From contig NZ_JABEKT010000001.1 of NCBI RefSeq assembly GCF_013283195.1, forward strand, positions 2,576,509-2,640,508: 64,000 nt of DNA, given 5' to 3'. The DNA comes from Ensifer adhaerens. Its GTDB lineage: Bacteria; Pseudomonadota; Alphaproteobacteria; Rhizobiales; Rhizobiaceae. The notes beneath the pieces are model-generated. The model was not told the origin of the DNA. It made no database searches and saw only the letters and a list, made by a program, of their open reading frames with translations. The position numbers were made by a program, and so were the translations under genes. Shown in pieces: positions 34,122-43,026 of the stretch (position 1 is the stretch's first letter; each line of letters begins with the position of its first letter).

Positions 34122-35936
34122 TCAGGCAGCACGGCCGTAGGCGGCCTGCCGAGACGTTTCCTGCAGGCGGAACTTGGTCAAGAGCATCTTCAATTCGCGG
34201 CTCTCGGCTGCAAGCGTCTGGCTTGCAGCCGTCGTCTCCTCCACCATCGCCGCGTTCTGCTGGGTCATCTGGTCCATGCTGTTGACGGCGGTATTGACCT
34301 CGGCAAGGCCCGTCGCCTGTTCGCGGGCCGCCGTTGCAATCGAGGCAACCTGCTCGTTGACGCGGTTGACCAGCGCTTCGATCTCGGTCAGCGCATCGCC
34401 GGTCGAGCGCACCAGCTCGACGCCGGCGCCGACTTCGCGCACCGATGTGCCAATCAGTTCCTTGATCTCCTTGGCGGCGCCGGCAGAACGCTGTGCCAGT
34501 TCGCGCACCTCCTGCGCCACCACCGCAAAGCCACGGCCGGCTTCGCCTGCCCGTGCTGCTTCGACGCCGGCGTTCAGCGCCAGAAGGTTGGTCTGGAAGG
34601 CAATCTCGTCGATCACGCCGATGATCTGGCTGATCCGGCTCGAAGACGTCTCGATCCGGCCCATGGCGTCGATCGCGTTGCGCACGATGCCGCCGGATTT
34701 CGCCGCACTCGCCTTGGTCTCATCGACCATGTTGCGCGCTTCGTTGGCCCGGTCGGAGGAATGGCGCACGGTCGAGGTGATCTCGTCGAGGGCCGCTGCC
34801 GTCTCTTCGAGTGCTGCCGCCTGTTGCTCGGTGCGGCGCGACAGGTTGTTGGCCGCTTCCGAAATGTCGCCGGCGCTGGCGGTGACGATCTCGGTCGAAT
34901 GCGAGATCGAGCCGATGACGTCGCGAAGGGCGGCAACCGCAGTGTTGAAGTCCTGCCTCAACTTTCCATATTCCGGGGCGATGTGGCCGATCTCAGCCGT
35001 CAGGTCACCGCTTGCCAGCAGCTCGAGCGCTGCCCCCACCGTTTCCATCGCGTCGGCCTGCGCATCGGCGGTTGCCCGCTGGCGCTGTTCGTTGCCGCGA
35101 CGCTCCGATTCCAGCCTGTCCTGCTGCTCGGCTTCGCGTGAACGCAGTTCCAGCCGCTCATGCACCGAATCGCGCAAGACCACGAGAACCTTGGCCATCT
35201 GGCCGATCTCGTCGCCACGGTCGGTTTCCGGCACGTCCGAGGAGAGATCCTCGTCGGCAATCGATCGCATCGATGCCTTCAGCTTCTCGACCGGCCTGAC
35301 CACGCTGCGCACGATCGCCAATGCTGCCATCAGGATCGCAAGGGCTGCGGCAAGAAGGATGCCGGCCACCTGCCAGGCGCGTTCGCGGAACATCGCCGTA
35401 AGATCGTCGGAATAGACGCCGGTGCCCACCACCCAGCCCCAGGGCTTGAATCCGGCGACATGGGAATATTTCAGCACAGGCTCTTCTGCGCCCGGCTTCG
35501 GCCAGTAGTAATCGACGAAACCCTGCCCGTCCTTTTCGACCGTCTTGACGAACTCGACGAACAGATGCTTGCCGTTCGGGTCCTTGTTGGCGGTAAGGTC
35601 GCTGCCATCCATCGCCGGCTTGATCGGATGCATGATCATCGTCGGATGCATGTCGTTGATCCAGAAATAGCCGCTGCCCTGGTAGCGCATCGCCTTGACC
35701 GCTTCGAGCGCACGCTTCTGCGCGTCCTCGCGCGACAGCGTGCCGGCCACTTCCTGCTTGTGATAGGCGTCGAACACTGCAACGGCATTTTCGTTCATGG
35801 CCGACAGCATCGCCTTGCGTTCGCCGACGAGTTTGTCCTGCGCCTGAAACAGGCCAAACGTCAGCGCCGCCGCCATGGTCAAAAGTGCGAATGCGACGAG
35901 CGCATAGAGCCGCACCGAAATCCTGAATCTCTTCAT
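34122..35936 (-). CDS. Methyl-accepting chemotaxis protein with sCache_2 sensor
   Basis: A 604-residue receptor. Membrane helix one is at about 12-32. A single Cache domain follows (residues 40-190) with [18 protein letters not shown] and [13 protein letters not shown], the small-molecule-binding fold. Helix two is at about 195-215, then come HAMP, a coiled linker, and the MCP signalling domain with [21 protein letters not shown]. The C terminus ([11 protein letters not shown]) has no CheR/CheB tether pentapeptide. sCache_2 receptors often sense organic acids or amino acids. ATG 35936 ([10 protein letters not shown]) is preferred to the in-frame ATG at 36020. Confidence 0.92.
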   Translation of the reverse strand: MKRFRISVRLYALVAFALLTMAAALTFGLFQAQDKLVGERKAMLSAMNENAVAVFDAYHKQEVAGTLSREDAQKRALEAVKAMRYQGSGYFWINDMHPTMIMHPIKPAMDGSDLTANKDPNGKHLFVEFVKTVEKDGQGFVDYYWPKPGAEEPVLKYSHVAGFKPWGWVVGTGVYSDDLTAMFRERAWQVAGILLAAALAILMAALAIVRSVVRPVEKLKASMRSIADEDLSSDVPETDRGDEIGQMAKVLVVLRDSVHERLELRSREAEQQDRLESERRGNEQRQRATADAQADAMETVGAALELLASGDLTAEIGHIAPEYGKLRQDFNTAVAALRDVIGSISHSTEIVTASAGDISEAANNLSRRTEQQAAALEETAAALDEITSTVRHSSDRANEARNMVDETKASAAKSGGIVRNAIDAMGRIETSSSRISQIIGVIDEIAFQTNLLALNAGVEAARAGEAGRGFAVVAQEVRELAQRSAGAAKEIKELIGTSVREVGAGVELVRSTGDALTEIEALVNRVNEQVASIATAAREQATGLAEVNTAVNSMDQMTQQNAAMVEETTAASQTLAAESRELKMLLTKFRLQETSRQAAYGRAA

Positions 35937-36148
35937 CCCCAGTCCCCTGCCTCCAGTAGAAGCGTGCAGGATAGGGGTGGCTCTTTGCAAAGCCCCTAAC
36001 AAACGATCCCTAAATTTCACAGACCTCCATTAACATCTTCGCAAGAAGTGAAGTTCGTGATCGTCCACCTCGCGCGATTTGTCTGACGGCGCACTTCCCT
36101 GAAGAAGCAACCATGCGCTACATCTCCTAGGACACGAGGGAGACAGGG

Positions 36149-36535
36149 ATGACTGCAGACACCAGACCGACCGGCGAACTGACCTTGCGCACACTGGCCA
36201 TGCCCGCCGACGCCAATGCCGCCGGCGACATCTTCGGCGGCTGGGTGATGGCGCAGATGGACCTTTCCTGCGGCATTCGCGCCGCCGAGCGGGCCCGCGG
36301 CCGCGTGGTGACAGCGGCAGTCAAGGAAATGGCCTTCGCGCTTCCCGTCAAGATCGGCGACACGCTCTGCATCTACACCGACGTCGTCAAGGTCGGACGC
36401 ACCTCGATGACGCTCAAGGTCGAGGCCTGGGCGCAGCGTTATCTCTCGCACCTGATGGAGAAGGTGACCGACGCCATCTTCGTCATGGTCGCGCTCGACG
36501 AGAACGGCAAGCCAAAGGTGGTACCGGCGGAATAG
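36149..36535 (+). CDS. Acyl-CoA thioesterase, YciA-type hotdog fold
   Basis: A 128-residue cytoplasmic thioesterase that hydrolyses acyl-CoA to free acid and CoA. The hotdog signature NAAGDIFGGWVMAQMDLSCG (residues 22-41) contains the catalytic Asp, and TAAVKEMAFALPVKIGDTL follows. The length is typical. A RBS-like AGGGAGACAGGG precedes the start. The next gene begins 20 nt downstream with its own Shine-Dalgarno, so co-transcription is likely. Confidence 0.88.
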   Translation: MTADTRPTGELTLRTLAMPADANAAGDIFGGWVMAQMDLSCGIRAAERARGRVVTAAVKEMAFALPVKIGDTLCIYTDVVKVGRTSMTLKVEAWAQRYLSHLMEKVTDAIFVMVALDENGKPKVVPAE

Positions 36536-36555
36536 ACGGAAGAGGAGGAACGACC

Positions 36556-37146
36556 GTGGACCCGACCCAGCCTGATCCGGCGATCTTTTCGCATATCCGG
36601 GTCGTCATGGGCATGGTCGTCAGCCTCAGCCTCGCTCGGCTCTTAAGCGGGCTTGCGCTCTTCGTACAGCACCCGGGAAAGACCCGGGTTTACTGGATCC
36701 ATCTCGGCTGGGTCCTGTTCATGTTCGTCTTCCTCGTGCATTTCTGGTGGTGGGAATTCCACCTCCACGCCCTGCCCGTTCTCGACGTCACCGTCTACCT
36801 CTTCGTCATCCTCTATTGCTGCGTCTTCTTCTTTCTTTGCGTGCTCCTGTTTCCGACCACGCTCGACGATTACAGCGACTACGAGCACTACTTCATGTCG
36901 CGGCGAAAGTGGTTCTTCGGCTTTCTGGCGCTGGCCTTCGCCGTCGACCTCGTCGACACGGCGCTGAAGGGCAAGGCCTATTTCGCCTCCTACGGGCTCG
37001 AATACCCGATGCGCAACGTCACCTACATCGTGTTGTGCATGATCGCCGCCTGGACGCCGAACCGACGCTTCCATGCGGCCTTCCTCATCGGCGCGGTGGC
37101 CTACCAGCTGGTCTGGATGTACCGAGCCTTCGATCTCCTGGATTGA
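36556..37146 (+). CDS. Uncharacterised six-helix membrane protein (GTG start)
   Basis: A 196-residue protein with about six membrane helices, rich in Trp/Phe/His in the second and third (VFLVHFWWWEFHLHALPVLD). The start is GTG at 36556, preceded by AGAGGAGGAACGACC. No upstream ATG fits. I do not recognise a family with known function. The conserved-looking cytoplasmic loop DDYSDYEHYFMSRRKWFFG and the ALKGKAYFASYGLEYPMRN segment suggest a coherent fold. It follows the thioesterase gene and converges on nrsF with only 6 nt between stops. Confidence 0.7.
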   Translation: MDPTQPDPAIFSHIRVVMGMVVSLSLARLLSGLALFVQHPGKTRVYWIHLGWVLFMFVFLVHFWWWEFHLHALPVLDVTVYLFVILYCCVFFFLCVLLFPTTLDDYSDYEHYFMSRRKWFFGFLALAFAVDLVDTALKGKAYFASYGLEYPMRNVTYIVLCMIAAWTPNRRFHAAFLIGAVAYQLVWMYRAFDLLD

Positions 37147-37152
37147 GAGCGA

Positions 37153-37797
37153 CTACCAGCGCAGCCAGCGCCGCCCGACGAAATAGCCGGCTGCGGTTAC
37201 GAGCAAGACAGCGATCGAGTACCAGACCGAAAGAAACAGCGGACTGTCATCAGGGCAGTGAAACGCATAGAGCAAGGCGGCAATGGCGCCGGCGGCAAGG
37301 CCCGCCGACGCACCTGCAAGACCGGGGTTGTCGGGCGCGCCATTCCTCAGGACGATCAGGAAGCCGGCGAGCGGCGCCAGCGACAGCACCGGAATGAAGA
37401 ACAGGCAGAAGCCGGCATTCCTGCCGATCAAACTCGCCGTCCAAGCCTGCGATGGCAGCACCAGGAGCTCGGAAACAACCGCAATTGCGAGAAGAAGGCC
37501 AGGGACGGCAAGTTGAAATCCACGTGCCTTGAGTGATCGCCCGGGCTGTCCGACAAGGAAGACGAGACGGCACGCGACAATGGCGAGAACCAGCGTGAAG
37601 CCGATCTTGAACAGGACGCGCGCCGTCTCGATAGCTGTTGCCAGGTTGGGGCGGACACCGACCGTCGACAGGAGAACCAGAGCGGACACGACGCCCCCTG
37701 CGACGAGGGCAAGCGCCAGCATACGGCCAAGCCGCATGCCCACGGGCGCGTCCTCTGCGAGCAGGCTGATCAGGTCATTCGTCTTCACGTGTCTCAC
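37153..37797 (-). CDS. nrsF: NrsF-type membrane anti-sigma factor (DUF1109)
   Basis: A 214-residue inner-membrane protein with six helices that holds the partner ECF sigma factor inactive. The N-terminal cytoplasmic stretch (VKTNDLISLLAEDA) is the expected sigma-binding part. In Caulobacter NrsF, cysteines 131 and 181 are needed for release of SigF under heavy-metal stress. This protein has cysteines at residues 131 (NAGFCLFF) and 181 (YAFHCPDD). It overlaps the sigma gene by 23 nt. Function is inferred from family and context. Confidence 0.9.
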   Translation of the reverse strand: MRHVKTNDLISLLAEDAPVGMRLGRMLALALVAGGVVSALVLLSTVGVRPNLATAIETARVLFKIGFTLVLAIVACRLVFLVGQPGRSLKARGFQLAVPGLLLAIAVVSELLVLPSQAWTASLIGRNAGFCLFFIPVLSLAPLAGFLIVLRNGAPDNPGLAGASAGLAAGAIAALLYAFHCPDDSPLFLSVWYSIAVLLVTAAGYFVGRRWLRW

Positions 37798-38341
37798 TCC
37801 GATAGAGGGCTGCCAACGACTTCAACGCCCTGTGCAGCGCCACGCGCACCGCCCCTTCACTCATCTTCAGCCGATCGGCCGTCTCGCGCACACCTGCACC
37901 TTCAAGCGAAATAGAGCGGACGATATCACGCTGCGGGTCCTTCAGGCGCTCCAGCATGTTGACCGCATCCATCCGGCCCAGCCCATCACCCTGCTCTTCC
38001 GCCTCCAATGTCGCAATCACATCTTCGATCGGTACATTCACGTGACGACCCCGGCGCCGCAGGCTGTCGATCAGCTTGTTGCGCACGATCGCCGACAGCC
38101 ATGGACCGATCGGGCGATCCGGATCCCACGTTGCGCGCTTGAGGTGGACGGCCAGCAGCACCTCCTGCACCACATCCTCCGCCTCGCTCGCAGGCGCCCC
38201 GAACTGATCGCAGCGCCGGCGCGCCATGGCGCGCAGATGCGGGGTCACCGACGAGAGAAGGCGATGGTAGGCCTGCGTATCGCCCTTCATGGCGCTGCGC
38301 ATCCACTCTGCCCATTCCTGCTCACGCGTCGAAGCATTCAC
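37775..38341 (-). CDS. sigF: ECF sigma factor, SigF-like
   Basis: A 188-residue sigma-70-family protein with region 2 (residues 25-95: AMARRRCDQFGAPASEAEDVVQEVLLAVH and RPIGPWLSAIVRNKLIDSLRRRG) and region 4 (residues 125-180, RDIVRSISLEGAGVRETADRLKMSEGAVRVALHRALKSL). It is the first gene of sigF-nrsF and lies divergent from the bufferin operon. GTAAC-N17-CGTAG promoters occur in front of both units, so it should activate itself and buf. The predicted transcript start would leave only a few nucleotides before ATG 38341. The alternative start is Met14 (38302). Confidence 0.92.
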   Translation of the reverse strand: MNASTREQEWAEWMRSAMKGDTQAYHRLLSSVTPHLRAMARRRCDQFGAPASEAEDVVQEVLLAVHLKRATWDPDRPIGPWLSAIVRNKLIDSLRRRGRHVNVPIEDVIATLEAEEQGDGLGRMDAVNMLERLKDPQRDIVRSISLEGAGVRETADRLKMSEGAVRVALHRALKSLAALYRSETREDE

Positions 38342-38354
38342 CCGACATCATCCT

Positions 38355-38382
38355 CTACGAACCGGCACACGTTTTTGTTACC
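38355..38382 (-). promoter_or_regulatory. Predicted SigF-type promoter of sigF-nrsF
   Basis: On the minus strand the sequence reads GGTAAC, a 17-nt spacer, then CGTAG (forward coordinates: GTTAC at 38377-38381, CTACG at 38355-38359). The same two boxes and spacing occur at the bufA1 promoter on the other strand. This fits an autoregulated ECF sigma factor. Confidence 0.72.
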
Positions 38383-38493
38383 GAGCGCAGAAGAAATATT
38401 TCTGAATCGCCGGAAAGCCTTGGTTCGCCTGCGTTTTCCCTTGCAATCGGAAAGACTGCAAGCGCACGGCGCGAAAAAAATCGAAAAGCGCGA

Positions 38494-38521
38494 TGTAACG
38501 AACGGCACCCCGCCTCCGTAG
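38494..38521 (+). promoter_or_regulatory. Predicted SigF-type promoter of the buf operon
   Basis: TGTAAC at 38494-38499, a 17-nt spacer, and CGTAG at 38517-38521. It matches the sigF promoter box for box, with identical spacing, and lies about 45 nt before the bufA1 start, which leaves room for the GGAGAC ribosome-binding site. Confidence 0.75.
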
Positions 38522-38567
38522 CCCAAGTGTCAGCCAATCACGGCCGACCACCAACGGAGACAGTTCC

Positions 38568-38837
38568 ATGAAAAACAGCATCGCTACTCTGGCGCTCGCA
38601 GGTTCGCTCGCTTCGGCCCTTGCCACTATAGCTGCGCCGGCCGCCTTCGCCGCCGAAAACAACGAAAAGTGCTACGGCGTTGCAATGAAGGGCCAGAACG
38701 ATTGCGCGGCCGGCAAGCATGATTGCGCCGGCAAGTCGACGATGGATTTCGACAAGGGCTCCTTCAAGCTGGTGCCGGCTGGAACCTGCACCTCGATGAA
38801 GACCCCTGACGGCCACGGCATGCTGATGCCGGCCTGA
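38568..38837 (+). CDS. bufA1: Bufferin-type metallophore precursor peptide 1 (DUF2282)
   Basis: An 89-residue exported precursor. The signal peptide (about residues 1-29, ends [10 protein letters not shown]) is followed by a core with four cysteines at 35, 46, 53 and 74 in [22 protein letters not shown] and VPAGTC. In Caulobacter, BufB/BufC convert core cysteines to thiooxazole-type heterocycles and the product buffers copper in the periplasm. The same is inferred here from gene order bufA-bufA-bufB-bufC and the conserved core. The RBS is GGAGAC. Confidence 0.9.
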   Translation: MKNSIATLALAGSLASALATIAAPAAFAAENNEKCYGVAMKGQNDCAAGKHDCAGKSTMDFDKGSFKLVPAGTCTSMKTPDGHGMLMPA

Positions 38838-38894
38838 TCACACGATCCGGTCGACAGCAAGCCTCCCTCAACAGATTCAGGACTGAACAGCATC

Positions 38895-39179
38895 ATGAAC
38901 AAGATATCCGCAAGCGTCTTTGCCGCCTCAGTCGCAACCGCGCTGTCTCTCGTCGCAAGCGTCCCGGCCTCGGCCGCCGATGCGACAAAGGAGAAGTGCT
39001 ACGGCGTGGCCCTCAAGGGCCAGAATGATTGCGCCGCGGGACCCGGCACGACCTGCGCCGGGACCTCCAAGATCGATCACCAGCAGAACGCCTGGAAGCT
39101 CGTTCCCGCCGGCACATGCGAAGCGATGAAGACGCCGAATGGCCATGGCTCGCTGACGCAGGGCCCGGCGCCAGCCTAG
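38895..39179 (+). CDS. bufA2: Bufferin-type metallophore precursor peptide 2 (DUF2282)
   Basis: A 94-residue paralogue of the upstream precursor. The signal peptide ends near VPASAADA and the core cysteines are at 35, 46, 54 and 75. The blocks [17 protein letters not shown] and KLVPAGTC are nearly identical to the first peptide. The central loop differs ([16 protein letters not shown] against [15 protein letters not shown]), which may alter metal preference. Two precursors feeding one BufB/BufC pair suggest gene duplication with functional spread. The gap to the first peptide is 57 nt, with no terminator seen. Confidence 0.9.
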   Translation: MNKISASVFAASVATALSLVASVPASAADATKEKCYGVALKGQNDCAAGPGTTCAGTSKIDHQQNAWKLVPAGTCEAMKTPNGHGSLTQGPAPA

Positions 39180-39257
39180 GCCCCCGGATCGCCGATATCC
39201 GACAAGACGGCGGCGCAGGTGCTGCGCCGCCGTCCCGCAACCAGAGGAGCAATCCGA

Positions 39258-40112
39258 ATGAAATTCTCCGATCTTCCGCGCCGTGCCGGTGTCGGCTTCA
39301 AGCCCGAGCACTTCCCCGCCATCAATGCGGAACCCCAGCCGATCGGCTTTTTTGAGGTGCATGCCGAAAACTACATGGGCGCCGGCGGCCCGCCGCACGC
39401 ACAACTCGGCAAGCTGCGTCAAGACTACGCGCTCTCCATCCATGGCGTCGGGTTGTCGATCGGCTCGGTTCAGCCGCTCGACAGGGAGCATCTCTCACGC
39501 CTGAAGATCGTCTGCGATCGCTACGAGCCGGAGAGCTTCTCTGAGCATCTCGCCTGGTCGACACACGATAGGGTCTTCCTCAACGACCTGCTGCCGCTGC
39601 CCTATACCGACCAGACCCTGGCGTCGGTCGCCGACCACATTGACCAGGTGCAGGAAACGCTGAAACGTCAGATGCTGCTCGAAAATCCGGCCACCTATCT
39701 GCTCTTTGCCGAAAGCACGCTGGAAGAAACAGAGTTCCTCACGGAAGTTGTTAGGCGCACCGGCTGTGGGCTGCTGCTTGATATCAACAATGTCTTCGTC
39801 GCCTCGACCAACCACCATATGCACCCAGGCGATTACCTCGCTCGTTTCCCGGTGGAAGCCGTCAGCGAAATCCATCTGAGCGGCCACTCCGAAACGGTCG
39901 ACGATGCGGGTGCGCCGCTGTTGATCGATAGCCACGATACGCCGGTCAAGGATCCGGTATGGGCCCTCTATGCCGCCTTGATCGCACGCATCGGGCCGGT
40001 CGCGACCCTGATCGAATGGGACAACGACGTGCCCGCCTGGTCGGTTCTCAGCGCCGAAGCGCAGGCCGCCGACGAGATTCTCAAAAACACAAACAAGCGT
40101 CGCGCCGCCTGA
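39258..40112 (+). CDS. bufB: BufB, multinuclear iron oxidase (MNIO, DUF692)
   Basis: A 284-residue TIM-barrel iron enzyme that oxidatively modifies cysteines of the precursor peptides. Visible metal-site stretches are [11 protein letters not shown] (residues 31-41), [11 protein letters not shown] near 61-71, SEHLAWS, a [13 protein letters not shown] segment and EIHLSGHSE, with the His/Asp/Glu pattern of the family. ATG 39258 (after AGAGGAGCAATCCGA) is chosen over the upstream frame opening at 39219. BufC starts 11 nt downstream. The reaction is known for the family and inferred here. Confidence 0.92.
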   Translation: MKFSDLPRRAGVGFKPEHFPAINAEPQPIGFFEVHAENYMGAGGPPHAQLGKLRQDYALSIHGVGLSIGSVQPLDREHLSRLKIVCDRYEPESFSEHLAWSTHDRVFLNDLLPLPYTDQTLASVADHIDQVQETLKRQMLLENPATYLLFAESTLEETEFLTEVVRRTGCGLLLDINNVFVASTNHHMHPGDYLARFPVEAVSEIHLSGHSETVDDAGAPLLIDSHDTPVKDPVWALYAALIARIGPVATLIEWDNDVPAWSVLSAEAQAADEILKNTNKRRAA

Positions 40113-40123
40113 AGGAGATCTCC

Positions 40124-40879
40124 ATGTCCCTTTGCACCCAGACGCGGTTTGCGGCGGCCTTGGCCGACCCGGCCGTTGCCGTTCCGCCGGGGCTGACCGC
40201 CTGGAACGGGCTGCAGCCGCAGCGTCGCTTCGCCGTCTATCGCAACAATGTCGTGGTGGGTCTGACAGGGGCGATCGCCTCACGCTTCCCTGCCGCCCAG
40301 ACGATCGTCGGGGAAGCATTCTTCTCGGCGATGGCCGCCGAGTTCATCCGCGTCCACCCGCCGCGCTCGCCATTACTGCTGTCCTACGGCGACGACTTCG
40401 CCGATTTCGTCGAGCGGTTCGAACCGGCGAACGACATTGCCTACCTGCCCGATGTTATTCGGCTGGAGGCGGCGCGCGGCAAGGCCTATCACGCCGCCGA
40501 CGTCGCACCGCTCGACGCCGCGAAGCTTGCAGCCCTGCCGCCGGAGCGGCTCGCCGACCTTGTCTTCGTCCCGCATCCTTCGCTGAGCATCCTGAGGTCG
40601 CCGCACCCTCTCGTCACCATCTGGGCGATGAATGCGGGCGAAGCCGAATTGCGTTCCATCGAGGATTGGACGGCCGAAGACGCAATGGTGGCCCGGCCGC
40701 ACATGACGGTCGAGGTCCGGCGCATGCCGCCTGGCGGCGCGGTCTTCCTCCAGGCATTGGCAAGCGGAGAACGCCTTGCTACCGCCGTCGAGCATGCGAT
40801 CGAGAATGCTTCCGCATTCGACCTTTCGGCCAACCTCGCTGGCGCCTTGCAAACCGGCGCGTTCATTGCTTTCCACTGA
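40124..40879 (+). CDS. bufC: BufC, MNIO partner protein (DUF2063)
   Basis: A 251-residue cytoplasmic protein with an N-terminal DUF2063 domain (residues 5-100: RFAVYRNNVVVGLTGAIASRFP and PPRSPLLLSYGDDFADFVE) and a C-terminal domain that in this family recognises the precursor peptide and presents it to BufB. The start at 40124 follows GAAGGAGATCTCC. An overlapping longer frame beginning inside bufB is a shadow. Position, spacing and family all fit the buf operon. Confidence 0.9.
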   Translation: MSLCTQTRFAAALADPAVAVPPGLTAWNGLQPQRRFAVYRNNVVVGLTGAIASRFPAAQTIVGEAFFSAMAAEFIRVHPPRSPLLLSYGDDFADFVERFEPANDIAYLPDVIRLEAARGKAYHAADVAPLDAAKLAALPPERLADLVFVPHPSLSILRSPHPLVTIWAMNAGEAELRSIEDWTAEDAMVARPHMTVEVRRMPPGGAVFLQALASGERLATAVEHAIENASAFDLSANLAGALQTGAFIAFH

Positions 40880-40893
40880 CAGGAGTGAGGACC

Positions 40894-41385
40894 ATGCAGA
40901 ACGAAATGACCATGACACCGGACACCCAGCAGGGCATCGTCGGCAAAATCTGTTCCGTGCGAGACCTGCTCGACCGCGTGCCGCACGATGTCGTCGCGCT
41001 GATTGCGCGCCTGTCGATCGCCGCCGTCTTCTGGCGATCGGGCCAGACCAAGGTCGATGGCTGGCAGGTGACCGACAGTGCCGTCTATCTCTTCGAGAAC
41101 GAATACCGGCTGCCGCTGGTCGATCCGTGGCTTGCCGCCCATGCGGCGGCGTTCGCCGAACACCTGTTCCCGCTGTTGCTGGTGATCGGTTTCGCCAGCC
41201 GGATGTCAGCGCTGGCGCTTTTCGGCATGACTGCGGTGATCGAGATCTTCGTCTACCCCGATGCCTGGCCGACACACGGGACCTGGGCGGTCTGCCTGCT
41301 CGTCATCATCGCCGGCGGCCCCGGCCGCGCTTCGATCGATCATCTCATCGCCCGTCATTTCAGGGCTTGCCGTGCGGCTCGCTGA
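40894..41385 (+). CDS. DoxX family membrane protein of the buf operon
   Basis: A 163-residue inner-membrane protein with four helices and DoxX-like blocks RLSIAAVFWRSGQTKVDGW and AEHLFPLLLVIGFASRMSALAL. DoxX proteins are common last genes in bufferin and other MNIO operons and are thought to support redox or quinone-linked steps, but the precise role is not known. The start (ATG 40894) follows AGGAGTGAGGACC, 14 nt after bufC. It ends 20 nt from the convergent AraC-type gene. Confidence 0.87.
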   Translation: MQNEMTMTPDTQQGIVGKICSVRDLLDRVPHDVVALIARLSIAAVFWRSGQTKVDGWQVTDSAVYLFENEYRLPLVDPWLAAHAAAFAEHLFPLLLVIGFASRMSALALFGMTAVIEIFVYPDAWPTHGTWAVCLLVIIAGGPGRASIDHLIARHFRACRAAR

Positions 41386-41405
41386 ACGGCGGCAGGCTGC
41401 GACGG

Positions 41406-42218
41406 TCAATCCGTCGGCGCGCCACGCTGCGGCTGGCGCTCGGCGAGAAATCGGCCCGGCGGTTTGCCCGTCATCTTCTTGAACATGACCGCAAAGGCGC
41501 TGGCGCTTTCATAGCCGAGTTCATGGGCGACAGACTGCAGCGATAGACCGTGGGCGAGCAGTTGCACGCCGGTGACGACATGCATCTGCCGCCGCCAATG
41601 GCCGATGCTCATTCCTGTTTCCTGCGGGAACAGCCGTCGCAGATTGCGCTCGCTCATCCCGATATGACCGGCCCATTCGGCAAGGGTGCGGCGGTCGGCA
41701 GGATCGGCCAGCATGCCATCCGTCATCAGCCGCAGGCGTGTGTCGGCGGGGCGCGGCAAGTGAACCTCATCAATAGGGGAATGCGCGAGCTCATCGAGAA
41801 GCAGTCGGACGAAACATCCGTCAATGCCCTCCTCGTCGTAAAGCGCGGGCAACGTCACCGCGCGCATGAGAAGTGCTGCCAGAAGCGGCGACACGGCCAG
41901 ACTGCAGCAGACATCAGGCAATCGGTCGATCGCGTCCGGCTCGACGAACAGCGCGACTCCGGTCATCTCTCCTGCGCAGCGCGACCTGTGCAGCAGGCCA
42001 CCGGGGATCCAGATCGCACCATGAGGCGGGATGACCCAGACACCCTGTTCCGTCTCGCAGGTAATGAGACCACTGTCGTTGTAGAACACCTGCGCCCGCC
42101 GATGGCGGTGCCAGGGCATTTCGCCGCCTTCGGTCAATAGCGTGAAACCGGCGGCCGCGATCGGCCGGGCGCTGTCGTCCGGCTCGAAGTCCTGCGTTGG
42201 CAAGGCGGTGATCAGCAT
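41406..42218 (-). CDS. AraC family transcriptional regulator with cupin sensor
   Basis: A 270-residue regulator. The N-terminal cupin-like fold (residues 20-110: GGEMPWHRHRRAQVFYND and PPHGAIWIPGGLLHRSR) is the probable ligand domain. The C-terminal AraC DNA-binding domain at about 165-255 carries two HTH units (TLAEWAGHIGMSERNLRRLF and SLQSVAHELGYESASAFAVMFKKM). The ligand and targets are unknown. It converges on the DoxX gene and may control neither neighbour. Confidence 0.88.
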   Translation of the reverse strand: MLITALPTQDFEPDDSARPIAAAGFTLLTEGGEMPWHRHRRAQVFYNDSGLITCETEQGVWVIPPHGAIWIPGGLLHRSRCAGEMTGVALFVEPDAIDRLPDVCCSLAVSPLLAALLMRAVTLPALYDEEGIDGCFVRLLLDELAHSPIDEVHLPRPADTRLRLMTDGMLADPADRRTLAEWAGHIGMSERNLRRLFPQETGMSIGHWRRQMHVVTGVQLLAHGLSLQSVAHELGYESASAFAVMFKKMTGKPPGRFLAERQPQRGAPTD

Positions 42219-42236
42219 GGCACCCCGGTGAAATTT

Positions 42237-42671
42237 TCAGACCATGGATTGAGCGGCGCCCTGCTCCGGATCCGCTTCGGGCGCGCTCGGCAGCACGGTG
42301 CGGATCATGGCGCTCGCTTCGTCCCTGGAAGCGGCAACGAACATCGGATACCCCCAGAACTTCTCGTAGACCAGTGCGAAAGCCCGGGCCGCGATCCGCT
42401 TGGAGGTATTCGGCTCGATGTAGATCATCGCCCGCACCAGAGCCGTGATCGGCGTCTTGTTCCGCTTCATCCAGAGGGAGATCTTCTTCCTGTCTGCCAC
42501 AGCATGAGCGTCCTTGTCGCCCTCGACATCACCGCCTTCACCGAGAAAGACGAAGGGCGCGCCGCGCGCAAGCAGGCCTGTATAGACATCCAGGACCTCG
42601 TCTATGGTCTGGCCTGTGCCATGAGTGAAATCCATCCAAACTTCGGGAAACGCGGTGGCATCAACGTACAT
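42237..42671 (-). CDS. Uncharacterised 144-residue protein
   Basis: A 144-residue soluble protein beginning MYVDATAFPEVWMDFTHGTG and preceded by AAGGAGCTGATC. The fold is mixed alpha/beta with GLLARGAPFVFLGEGG and ALVYEKFWGYPMFVAAS segments, reminiscent of a small regulatory or scaffold protein, but I do not recognise the family. The in-frame frame extends upstream to 42860 with atypical residues, which I exclude. It is followed 18 nt downstream by the AraC-type gene on the same strand and may share its transcript. Confidence 0.6.
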   Translation of the reverse strand: MYVDATAFPEVWMDFTHGTGQTIDEVLDVYTGLLARGAPFVFLGEGGDVEGDKDAHAVADRKKISLWMKRNKTPITALVRAMIYIEPNTSKRIAARAFALVYEKFWGYPMFVAASRDEASAMIRTVLPSAPEADPEQGAAQSMV

Positions 42672-43026
42672 GATCAGCTCCTTGCCTCTTCGGGAACGTC
42701 CCGGCTTCTGTCTTCCGGCATGGAAGTAGCACCGGCGCCTCTCAGGCGTCATTGTCGCGCCCGGCCAGAAGAATGCGAGAACCGGCCAGAAAACGGGAAG
42801 CCCCAGATCGGCCTTCAGCGCCGGCAAGCCTTCGCCCTGCAAATGCCGAACCGCAGCCACCGGATGACGATTATTCCCGCACCGCCGGGCTCAGCCGCAA
42901 AAGCGTTTCGCAAAGCACGCCGACAACAAAACAAACAAACTCCATAAATTTTATGATCTTCTTTTACACTGATCCCAGTTCACAAGGACGGCGCCCATGG
43001 CCCTCCAGAAAACAGGAGCGGGACAG
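42672..43026. other. Gene-free divergent region before ssuA
   Basis: This 355-nt gap separates the diverging uncharacterised gene and ssuA. Its right part becomes AT-rich (AACTCCATAAATTTTATGAT near 42939-42960) and probably holds the ssuA promoter. The remaining sequence is GC-rich with no recognisable gene, RNA or repeat. Confidence 0.45.

Noticed and set aside
38395-38486. Small regulatory RNA between sigF and bufA1
   Set aside because: The segment is fully accounted for by two facing promoters, and I see no independent terminator or stable fold.
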